Assembly (NCBI GenBank): GCA_027619145.1
Contig: JAQCGA010000064.1
Coordinates: forward strand, 1 to 11,722
Reading direction: 5' to 3'
DNA: 11,722 nucleotides
Source: a bacterium
GTDB lineage: Bacteria > Latescibacterota > UBA2968 > GCA-2709665
Position numbers and translations under genes: made by a program. The notes below the pieces were generated by a model. That model was not told the origin of the DNA, did no database searches, and saw nothing but the letters and a program-made list of their open reading frames with translations. Shown here one piece after another: positions 1 through 5,288 of this stretch. How positions within the stretch are numbered: the first letter of the stretch is position 1; every line of letters begins with the position of its first letter.

Positions 1-536
1 ATCGCCCCCTTAAACCAGGACACCCGGTTCATCCGTACTCCCAGCGACGTGCGCCCCGGTGTCTGCGGTTGATACTCCAGGGGTTCACACAACTCCTGTT
101 CGCCATTCAAATAATGCCGCATCGTGCGCCCATCCACGACCAACGCTACGTGGTACCACGGCCCAACCGGATGCTCGAAATCCCGCGCAAACAACGCCAG
201 ATTCTTTCCCGGTTGGTTAATAAACGTATCCATAAACCACCGATTTCCCGGCCTCAATCGCGTCTCAAACAAAATGCGGTTCTCTGTCCCCTCTTCCTGC
301 AAATGAACAAACCGCTGCTCTTCCGGCCCATCCGCATACGGGCAGAACACCGCCTCCATAGTAAACACCCTCTCTCCCGCCAGCGGATGCACATCCAGAA
401 ACAACGCATCCCCCACCCCATCAAACACAATCGCCTTCCCCCCCGGCCCCTCAATCACCTCCGGCGTACCCACCACCTCCACCGAATTCCCCCCAATACA
501 CTCCAGATTATCCATCTCCCACACAATTTGCTTCAC
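1..536 (-). CDS. LamG/concanavalin A-like jellyroll domain protein (C-terminus beyond window)
   Basis: The minus-strand reading frame is open from a GTG at 536 to the window edge, giving 178 residues without a stop. I chose GTG because AGGGAG lies 5 nt upstream; no ATG is as well placed. The translation starts MKQIVWEMDN and has the pattern of LamG_3-type jellyroll domains: VFDGVGDALFLD near residues 37-48, a strand ending in FTMEAVF, then WYHVALVVDG and HYLNGE near residues 130-150. These domains usually bind carbohydrate or form structural modules. I see no signal peptide, so a cytoplasmic location or an internal module is possible. In the first 60 codons the third positions are G 41, T 17, A 2, C 0. 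No catalytic residues are assignable. It lies 191 nt downstream of the amidohydrolase stop, and that gap is full of repeats, so co-transcription is uncertain. Confidence 0.8.
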   Translation of the reverse strand, partial: MKQIVWEMDNLECIGGNSVEVVGTPEVIEGPGGKAIVFDGVGDALFLDVHPLAGERVFTMEAVFCPYADGPEEQRFVHLQEEGTENRILFETRLRPGNRWFMDTFINQPGKNLALFARDFEHPVGPWYHVALVVDGRTMRHYLNGEQELCEPLEYQPQTPGRTSLGVRMNRVSWFKGA

Positions 537-557
537 CGATTCTCCCTTTACGTAACC

Positions 558-577
558 CTTTTGATTTTCCTCAAAAG
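558..577. repeat. Small perfect hairpin upstream of the LamG gene
   Basis: CTTTTGA and TCAAAAG form a perfect 7-bp stem with a 6-nt loop, ending about 22 nt before the GTG start of the LamG gene. It could sit in the 5' leader and affect translation. It could also be the downstream boundary of the amidohydrolase transcript, but no clear T-tract supports a terminator. Its function is unknown. Confidence 0.4.
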
Positions 578-579
578 CC

Positions 580-606
580 GGGCGGCCACAGGGGGACCGC
601 CCCTAC
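580..606 (-). repeat. GTAGGGGCG-type dispersed palindromic repeat, copy 1
   Basis: Read on the minus strand, the element begins GTAGGGGCGG and closes with CCGCCC, giving a short GC stem around a C-rich loop. It shares its opening GTAGGGGC and its layout with 8018-8043 and 8084-8108, and its opening also with 633-656. It is non-coding, between the amidohydrolase and LamG genes. Confidence 0.65.
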
Positions 607-632
607 AAAAACAAACAACGGAACAACCCTCG

Positions 633-656
633 AAAGGACACAAGGTTCGCCCCTAC
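633..656 (-). repeat. GTAGGGGCG-type dispersed repeat, copy 2 (degenerate right arm)
   Basis: On the minus strand this reads GTAGGGGCGAACCTTGTGT. It matches the left half of the copy at 8084-8108 with one substitution, but the closing GTTCGCCC arm has decayed to a sequence that no longer pairs. It lies 27 nt from copy 1 in the same orientation. Confidence 0.55.
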
Positions 657-700
657 CATCCGTGTTTATCCGCCTTGATCTGTGGTTGCTTTTCTCTTTT

Positions 701-720
701 TCTTTGCGCCTTTGCGTGAG
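701..720 (-). repeat. CTCACGCAAAGGCGC dispersed repeat, copy 1
   Basis: On the minus strand this is CTCACGCAAAGGCGCAAAGA, just downstream of the amidohydrolase stop. It matches 4930-4949 at 19 of 20 positions. Together with the CACAGATCAAGGCGGATAAACACGG-like stretch next to it (657-685), it belongs to a class of low-complexity intergenic strings. No coding role is seen. Confidence 0.6.
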
Positions 721-727
721 ACCGCCT

Positions 728-1561
728 TTACGATTCCAACCCAATCACCCGTACCGCATTCCGATGCAGAATATCCTCCAGCGCCTCCGGATCATTCACA
801 GCCTCTTTCAAAAATGGCAAACTCTGTGATGCAAAACACCCTCTCTCAAGCCCCCCACCTTGCCCGTCCATACACGGACAATCCGTGGCAAACAACAGCT
901 TCTTGCGGTGCCGCGCCAGAAACACCTTCCCAAATTCTTCGTCCCGCGTTAACCCACCCAGTCCAGATCCGGCAGACAGATCCGCGTACATATGCTCGTA
1001 ATCCGACAACAGCCGATCCGCCAGCCCACCGGCAACCACCGGTCCCTTTGGGTAAAGTGTTTCCTCCGGCGGCGGCACATCTGCCCCAATATTCGCCCAC
1101 CAGGACTGTGCGTGGCCAATGAACTTAATCTTCTGAAACTTCTTCAACAACGTCTCCAGATGTCCAATCCCCTGGTTATACCCTTTCTCCCCCTCCTGGA
1201 AATGCCACGTCACCGGCCAACCAATCTCATTGCAAAACGCCAGCACGCGCTCCAACCCCGGATGGTTTAATGGAATATGCTGCTTCTGCTCCCCATACCC
1301 CTTAAAAATACCCAACTTCGCCCGCCGCTCCAGCTCCTGCACCGCGTCCTTTCGCGTCACATCCACATGGCAAAACGGAATAATCTTATCCGGGTACTGC
1401 TCATACGCCGCAGCCACCGTCTCGGTCAACCACTCGTATTCTTTGTCCGCTGTCTCAATGGGCAAACACACCGCTTTCTCTGCGCCAATCGCCTCGATAT
1501 GCTTGAGCGTATCTTCCAGACCCCGTCCCCGGTGCCCAATATGCAAATGCGCGTCAATCAT
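728..1561 (-). CDS. Amidohydrolase-related TIM-barrel metal-dependent hydrolase
   Basis: This 277-residue protein fits the Amidohydro_2 family of metal-dependent hydrolases and decarboxylases. Visible landmarks are the N-terminal HxH pair in DAHLHIGH (H5, H7), GIFKGYG near 84-90, a histidine in VTWHFQE (H120), a histidine in IGHAQSWW (H150), and an aspartate in FATDCPC (D227). These correspond to the expected metal and catalytic ligands of the barrel. The C-terminal NAVRVIGL is typical of the family. It is presumably cytoplasmic and hydrolyses or decarboxylates a small molecule; the substrate is unknown. Its ATG overlaps the stop of the upstream SelA-like gene as ATGA, so translation is probably coupled and the two products probably serve one pathway. 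Length is normal for a compact member. Family assignment is secure; function is not. Confidence 0.9.
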   Translation of the reverse strand: MIDAHLHIGHRGRGLEDTLKHIEAIGAEKAVCLPIETADKEYEWLTETVAAAYEQYPDKIIPFCHVDVTRKDAVQELERRAKLGIFKGYGEQKQHIPLNHPGLERVLAFCNEIGWPVTWHFQEGEKGYNQGIGHLETLLKKFQKIKFIGHAQSWWANIGADVPPPEETLYPKGPVVAGGLADRLLSDYEHMYADLSAGSGLGGLTRDEEFGKVFLARHRKKLLFATDCPCMDGQGGGLERGCFASQSLPFLKEAVNDPEALEDILHRNAVRVIGLES

Positions 1562-2655
1562 TGGCTCAACACCTCCAGTAAGCGCCGGGCAACCGTTTCT
1601 TCCTCACCTGGCATTAACGTCATCGGATCTACCATAACCCCGGTGGCGCTGCGCCGCATCACCACCGGTGGATCGCCTTCCCGCATCGCCTGAATCACCG
1701 TCTTCGCCCGATCCGGCTCCAGATCCACATAGGCCCGGGGTGCAATCGAAGGCGCCGCCTCCTGGCCGTCCCGCAACACATAAGCCTTCACTCCCGGCAC
1801 ATCCTTCAGCGCCGTTACCACGCAACTCGCCTGCCACTCCCAGGCCAACCGATCCTCTTCGTCTTTCCCTTTCAAGAACCGATCTACCGCCGCCACCAGC
1901 CCCATAATTTCCTCTTTGCCCACCTTCATTCCCCGCCCAATCGCACTGAACGGACTCGCGTTCAATCGAACCGCGTCCACAAACTCCTTTTTCCCCAATA
2001 CCAACCCCGCGCTCTGCGGCCCTCGCAACCCTTTTCCACCGCTAAACACCACCAGACTCGCGCCCATCCCGGGAATCTCCGTCAGATTCGACCGAGGCGG
2101 AAGCTGCGCCGCGGCATCCACAATCACCGGCACACCCTTTTTCGCCGCTCCTTCAACCACTTCTCCAAGTTGCTCCTTACTCTGCTTGCCCAAAAAATGC
2201 ACTACCGCCGCCGTCTTCTCCGTAATCCCACCCACCAGATCCTTTGCATGCACCTCCGTCTTGCTCCCCACCCGCACCAGCTTCCCACCGCACACCTCAA
2301 TCCCCTGGTGAATATATGTATGTGCGTCCACCAGACTGATCACGAACTCGTTTTTCCAGCCCTCCGTATGCGGAAGCGCACGTACCTTTTCCTCATCCGT
2401 ACCCGTCAAGCAGGCCGCCGCCGCAAGCTGCATCCCACTGGCCGCCCCACACGAAATAAACGCCGCTTCCACACCAATCCGTCGCGACAGATATTCACCC
2501 GCCTTCACGTTCAACTCCGGTACATCCACAAATGCCCCCGCCGCCTCCCGCATCGCATCCAGCACCTCGGGCGGCATTAAGCTTCCGCCCAGCGTCGTAA
2601 TCGTACCGCAGGCATTAATAAACGGCCGTATCCCCAGGTCACCGTATCGCGTCAT
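1558..2655 (-). CDS. SelA-like PLP-dependent enzyme (D-glucosaminate-6-phosphate ammonia-lyase / selenocysteine-synthase-related fold)
   Basis: The product is 365 residues from the ATG at 2655. An in-frame ATG at 2661 leaves only 1 nt after the strong GAGGAGG, while the ATG at 2655 leaves 7 nt, so I prefer the latter. It is a fold-type I PLP enzyme of the SelA/DgaE group. Counting from the upstream ATG, VDAAAQ (D182) should bind the PLP nitrogen. K210 in VFSGGKGLRGPQSAG is the expected Schiff-base lysine; the GGKGLRGPQ setting is typical of this group. FINACGTITTLGG near the N-terminus is also characteristic. It lacks the extra N-terminal domain of genuine selenocysteine synthase, and no selC or selB is present, so a role in selenocysteine formation is unlikely. 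More probably it is a lyase or aminotransferase acting on a small amino compound. It overlaps the downstream amidohydrolase by ATGA. Confidence 0.88.
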   Translation of the reverse strand: MTRYGDLGIRPFINACGTITTLGGSLMPPEVLDAMREAAGAFVDVPELNVKAGEYLSRRIGVEAAFISCGAASGMQLAAAACLTGTDEEKVRALPHTEGWKNEFVISLVDAHTYIHQGIEVCGGKLVRVGSKTEVHAKDLVGGITEKTAAVVHFLGKQSKEQLGEVVEGAAKKGVPVIVDAAAQLPPRSNLTEIPGMGASLVVFSGGKGLRGPQSAGLVLGKKEFVDAVRLNASPFSAIGRGMKVGKEEIMGLVAAVDRFLKGKDEEDRLAWEWQASCVVTALKDVPGVKAYVLRDGQEAAPSIAPRAYVDLEPDRAKTVIQAMREGDPPVVMRRSATGVMVDPMTLMPGEEETVARRLLEVLSQ

Positions 2656-2662
2656 CTTCATT

Positions 2663-2669
2663 CCTCCTC
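2663..2669 (-). promoter_or_regulatory. Shine-Dalgarno deciding the start of the SelA-like gene
   Basis: The minus strand reads GAGGAGG followed by A-ATG-AAG-ATG. Spacing is 1 nt to the first ATG (2661) and 7 nt to the second (2655). The second is the better start and removes two residues from the longest reading frame. Confidence 0.75.
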
Positions 2670-2703
2670 AAAACAAGTCAAACCATCTCTCTTTCACGCA
2701 CCC

Positions 2704-2732
2704 AAGATACGACCCCAAACCCCCAGGGTCAA
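2704..2732 (-). promoter_or_regulatory. Candidate sigma70-type promoter of the SelA-like/amidohydrolase genes
   Basis: On the minus strand TTGACC (2732-2727) and TATCTT (2709-2704) are separated by exactly 17 nt. Transcription would start near 2697, giving a leader of about 40 nt before the ATG. The -10 hexamer is identical to that of the creatininase promoter candidate. This suggests the SelA-like gene can be transcribed independently of creatininase. Confidence 0.55.
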
Positions 2733-2741
2733 TCCAAATTC

Positions 2742-2770
2742 CCGGACACCCACAATCCGGACACCCACAA
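2742..2770. repeat. Two perfect 14-bp direct repeats upstream of the SelA-like promoter
   Basis: CCGGACACCCACAA occurs at 2742-2755 and again at 2757-2770, with one base between (15-bp period). On the minus strand the pair sits just upstream of the -35 hexamer of the candidate promoter, roughly -45 to -73 from the predicted start. This could be an activator site, or a simple duplication within repeat-rich DNA. Confidence 0.6.
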
Positions 2771-2809
2771 ATTGACAATTGATAATTGCCAGTTGTCAAT
2801 TGTCAATTT
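2769..2809. repeat. AATTGACAATTGA-type inverted repeat (long hairpin)
   Basis: AAATTGACAATTGA (2769-2782) pairs perfectly with 2796-2809. Further pairs, including G-U wobbles, extend the stem inward to a 3-nt loop at 2788-2790. It lies 24 nt beyond the creatininase stop. On the plus strand it is followed by T-runs, but no plus-strand gene reads into it. It may help end the creatininase transcript or block read-through. The same 13-mer AATTGACAATTGA recurs at 6950-6962. Confidence 0.7.
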
Positions 2810-2832
2810 TTTCTACTTTTTCCGCCCGTCCT

Positions 2833-3612
2833 TTAATAAGGAAACGTCTCACTCCCTTCCGCCTTCGACAGCTCCGCCAGGAATTTCCCCATCCCTTCAA
2901 TTGCAGATTCGTACACAATTCTCCCTTTCTCCGCAGACGCTTTCCTTGCATCTCCTCCGGCCGAAGCCGGCATATACATGTGCCACGGTCGAACAAAATC
3001 CGCATGGGACTCCGTCAGCACCTCCACAGAAGGCTGCCTCCGTGGATTCTCCGTAATCAAATCTTCTTTCACCAGTTCCGGCCGCAGGTACTGAATCTGC
3101 GACGTCTCCTCCTCACCTGCATGATCACTCCGGTTCTCCCATACCTTCTGCGCTTCCGGCGAAGCACACGATGTCGGATGAATCATACATACAAACGGTC
3201 CATCCTCCGCCGCCAGATCCCGCATCGCCGCCCGAATCACATCCGGATTCCCCCCGTGCGCATTTACAAACACCACCCGTTCAACCCCTTCGGCCTCGCA
3301 CAAATGTACCAGATCTTTCAGCAACGCCATAAACGTGGGCACGCTCACCCGGCACGCAAATGGAAAAGCCCGAAAATTATTGTTCAAACTAATCCGCTGC
3401 GTGGGCAAACACACCCCCCGCCCACCCAGCTCATTTGCCCGCCGGGTTCCCCCATAACACGCCGCCTCTGCCCGAAAAGAATCCGTCCCATACGGCAACG
3501 CTGGCCCGTGGGGCTCTGTGGACCCAATTGGGATCACACACACATTTGCCTTCAGCGCCTTTACCTCATCAATCGTCATCTCTTCCAGAATACCCGAATA
3601 AGCATCAGCCAT
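2833..3612 (-). CDS. Creatininase-family amidohydrolase
   Basis: The product is 259 residues from the ATG at 3612. I chose this start because AGGAGG lies 8 nt upstream and because residues before it in the longest frame overlap the promoter. Family marks are VIPIGSTEPHGPALPYGTD (E33, H35, D44: metal ligands), FVNAHGGN (H119), and HAGEEETS near 164-171. True creatininases carry an NGHxEN-type motif at the second site. The NAHGGN plus HAGExETS form is that of the wider family, which includes MftE and ArfB-type enzymes, so creatinine is probably not the substrate. The family hydrolyses cyclic or linear amides with two metal ions. It is the first gene of the minus-strand group, 177 nt before the SelA-like start, behind its own promoter candidate. 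Confidence 0.9.
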   Translation of the reverse strand: MADAYSGILEEMTIDEVKALKANVCVIPIGSTEPHGPALPYGTDSFRAEAACYGGTRRANELGGRGVCLPTQRISLNNNFRAFPFACRVSVPTFMALLKDLVHLCEAEGVERVVFVNAHGGNPDVIRAAMRDLAAEDGPFVCMIHPTSCASPEAQKVWENRSDHAGEEETSQIQYLRPELVKEDLITENPRRQPSVEVLTESHADFVRPWHMYMPASAGGDARKASAEKGRIVYESAIEGMGKFLAELSKAEGSETFPY

Positions 3613-3651
3613 CGTTTGATCCTCCTGGTTCAGTAGTTGAAGAACCCGCCC

Positions 3652-3680
3652 AAGATAGGCCCACCACCATCGCCTGTCAA
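3652..3680 (-). promoter_or_regulatory. Candidate sigma70-type promoter of the creatininase-family gene
   Basis: On the minus strand TTGACA (3680-3675) is a perfect -35. TATCTT (3657-3652) follows after a 17-nt spacer. The predicted start near 3645 gives a leader of about 33 nt containing the AGGAGG site. It lies in the 203-bp divergent region shared with aroC. Confidence 0.6.
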
Positions 3681-3738
3681 GCCATCCCGCAGATCGCAAA
3701 ATCCCGCACGCACCGCCCATTCTCCCACCAGCTTTTCC

Positions 3739-3767
3739 TTGACCCGCATGCAGGGATTCGGTAAATT
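3739..3767 (+). promoter_or_regulatory. Candidate sigma70-type promoter of aroC
   Basis: TTGACC (3739-3744) and TAAATT (3762-3767) are separated by 17 nt. Transcription would start near 3774, leaving about 42 nt of leader before the aroC ATG. The -10 is a 4 of 6 match to TATAAT. It diverges from the creatininase promoter candidate with about 59 bp between the two -35 boxes. Confidence 0.45.
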
Positions 3768-3815
3768 GATCGTCAACCTGAAATCAAAACATTTACGACG
3801 GAGCAAAATACCTGC

Positions 3816-4898
3816 ATGGGCAATACATTCGGACACCTTTTTCGAATCACCACCTGGGGCGAATCGCACGGCGGCGGTGTAGGCGTCGTCATAGACGGCT
3901 GCCCACCCAACCTGGAAATTACACCCGAAGAAATCCAGGTAGAATTAGACCGCCGCAAACCCGGCCAGAGCCGAATTACCACCCAGCGCAAAGAAGAAGA
4001 CCGCGTGGAAATTCTCTCCGGCGTCTTCGAAGGTAAAACCCTGGGCACACCCATCTCCTTACTGGTATGGAACAAAGACGCCCGTTCCAGCGACTACGAT
4101 GAAATGCGCGTCAAATACCGTCCGTCCCACGCAGACTACACCTACCAGGCCAAGTACGGCATCCGCAACTGGAAAGGCGGCGGACGCGCCAGCGCTCGGG
4201 AAACCATCGGCCGGGTTGCCGCAGGAGCCGTGGCCCGTAAACTCCTGCACCAGGCCTGCAACACCAAAATCCTCGCCTACGTCCATCAGGTCCACCAGAT
4301 CACCGCAACCGTAGACCCGCTTACCGTCACCCTCGAACAAATCGAAGCCAACATCGCCCGCTGCCCGGACCCCAAAGCCGCCCAGCGCATGATAGACCGC
4401 ATCGACGCGGCCCGCAAAGAAGGCGATTCCTTAGGCGGCGTCATGGAAGCCGTAGCCCGCAACGTACCTGTAGGCCTGGGCGAACCCGTCTTCGACAAAC
4501 TCGAAGCCGACCTGGGCAAAGCCCTTCTCTCTCTCCCCGCCTGCAAAGGCTTCGAAATTGGCTCCGGATTCGCTGGCGTCGAAATGACCGGCTCGGCCCA
4601 CAACGACCCCTTCTACAACGAAAGCGGCCGCATCCGCACCCGCACCAACTATTCCGGTGGCGTCCAGGGCGGCATCTCCAACGGCGAACCCATCTTGCTA
4701 CGCGCCGCCTTCAAGCCCACGGCCACCATCCTCAAAGAGCAGGAAACCGTGGACGCAGATGGAAACCCCACCACCCTCAAAGGCCGCGGCCGCCACGACC
4801 CCTGCGTCTTACCCCGTGCCGTCCCCATGGTCGAAGCCATGATCGCCCTCGTCCTCGCGGACCACTACCTCCGCCAGAAAGCCCAGTGCGGAATCTGA
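3816..4898 (+). CDS. aroC: Chorismate synthase
   Basis: This enzyme makes chorismate from 5-enolpyruvylshikimate-3-phosphate, the last step of the common aromatic pathway, using reduced FMN. The 360-residue length is normal and the protein is cytoplasmic. All three family signatures are present: [17 protein letters not shown] at 15-31 (catalytic H18), SHADYTY at 104-110 (H105) with [18 protein letters not shown] at 121-138, and [15 protein letters not shown] at 324-337. The start MGNTFG is the usual one. GGAG lies 12 nt upstream, a rather long spacing. A TGA stop is followed two codons later by TAA, a back-up stop. It stands alone, with no other aro gene beside it. Codon third positions in the first 60 codons are C 29, A 18, G 7, T 6. 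Confidence 0.98.
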   Translation: MGNTFGHLFRITTWGESHGGGVGVVIDGCPPNLEITPEEIQVELDRRKPGQSRITTQRKEEDRVEILSGVFEGKTLGTPISLLVWNKDARSSDYDEMRVKYRPSHADYTYQAKYGIRNWKGGGRASARETIGRVAAGAVARKLLHQACNTKILAYVHQVHQITATVDPLTVTLEQIEANIARCPDPKAAQRMIDRIDAARKEGDSLGGVMEAVARNVPVGLGEPVFDKLEADLGKALLSLPACKGFEIGSGFAGVEMTGSAHNDPFYNESGRIRTRTNYSGGVQGGISNGEPILLRAAFKPTATILKEQETVDADGNPTTLKGRGRHDPCVLPRAVPMVEAMIALVLADHYLRQKAQCGI

Positions 4899-4929
4899 AA
4901 ATAAGGCACAAAACTTTTCAAAAAATCAG

Positions 4930-4957
4930 CTCACGCAAAGGCGCGAAGACGCAAAGG
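4930..4957 (+). repeat. CTCACGCAAAGGCGC dispersed repeat, copy 2
   Basis: It begins CTCACGCAAAGGCGCGAAGA, matching the minus-strand copy at 701-720 at 19 of 20 positions, and continues with a second CGCAAAG unit. It lies 32 nt beyond the aroC stop. Both copies sit downstream of a gene and point away from it. Confidence 0.6.
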
Positions 4958-5060
4958 GAAACCGGAGTGTGCCACAGAACGAACCCGTGTGTCCACCCGG
5001 GGTTTTTTACGATCTTGCACCCTCTGACACCACCGCCCGCAGAACCACCTCACCATTCGG

Positions 5061-5090
5061 GTAGGGCCCATAAAGCCCTCGTGTACGCCC
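5061..5090 (+). repeat. Probable decayed GTAGGGG-type repeat, copy 3
   Basis: It opens with GTAGGG and closes with CTCGTGTACGCCC, which matches the right half of the copy at 8096-8108 at 12 of 13 positions. The middle is divergent and longer. This is a weaker member of the family than the copies at 8018 and 8084. Confidence 0.4.
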
Positions 5091-5174
5091 CTGAAACCCT
5101 GAACCTCCCACGCCACATCCTTCCACCGGACCAAATTGTAAGCCCCTCGCGGCGTTTGAGCGAGCGCGCTTTTG

Positions 5175-5225
5175 CCTACTTTTATCGCGAAGATAAAAGT
5201 AGGTCGGCAACACGGGGTTGCCGAC
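5175..5225. repeat. Two abutting perfect hairpins
   Basis: The first stem is CCTACTTTTATC (5175-5186) with GATAAAAGTAGG (5192-5203), 12 perfect pairs around a GCGAA loop. The second is GTCGGCAAC (5203-5211) with GTTGCCGAC (5217-5225), 9 perfect pairs around an ACGGG loop. They share base 5203. No T-run follows, so this is not a standard terminator. The AT-rich then GC-rich pairing and the exact abutment suggest a REP/BIME-like mobile palindromic element or a structured RNA. Confidence 0.75.
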
Positions 5226-5288
5226 ACGCGGGTGGCGGGGCCGCTTTTACATTACCAACACATACCCTCTAACCCCAACCAAACCCCT

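Larger units (their letters stand above)
4899..5288. other. 390-bp intergenic region with decayed repeats and no supported gene
   Basis: I find no credible coding sequence here on either strand. Open frames on the minus strand are short and overlap repeats in several frames at once. The stretch holds a CTCACGCAAAGGCGC string (4930-4957), a decayed GTAGGGG-type copy (5061-5090) and a pair of perfect abutting hairpins (5175-5225). No convincing promoter for the downstream ligase gene was seen. The repeated insertions suggest an accumulation site for small non-coding elements or the remains of a lost gene. Confidence 0.6.

Noticed and set aside
1558..2655. Genuine selenocysteine synthase (selA)
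   Set aside because: The protein is about 100 residues shorter than SelA, lacks its N-terminal domain, and no selB, selC or SECIS-like context is present.
2807..2820. Rho-independent terminator on the plus strand (hairpin 2769-2809 followed by T-runs)
   Set aside because: No plus-strand gene lies upstream. On the minus strand, where creatininase would need it, no T-tract follows the hairpin.
3613..3720. Longer N-terminus of the creatininase-family protein (ATG at 3720)
   Set aside because: It covers the candidate promoter and lacks similarity to the family. The ATG at 3612 has AGGAGG at 8 nt.
3613..3815. Replication origin or skew switch at the divergent gene pair
   Set aside because: The plus strand stays C-rich on both sides, so there is no skew inversion, and I see no DnaA-box cluster.
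4931..5227. Minus-strand open frame of 98 codons in the aroC-ligase gap
   Set aside because: It is composed of repeat strings and hairpins, competes with other open frames over the same DNA, and shows no family features.
5172..5288. In-frame upstream extension of the ligase beginning MPTFIAKIKV
   Set aside because: It would translate the two perfect hairpins. The adenylate-forming domain begins normally from the ATG at 5289, so the extension is a repeat artefact.
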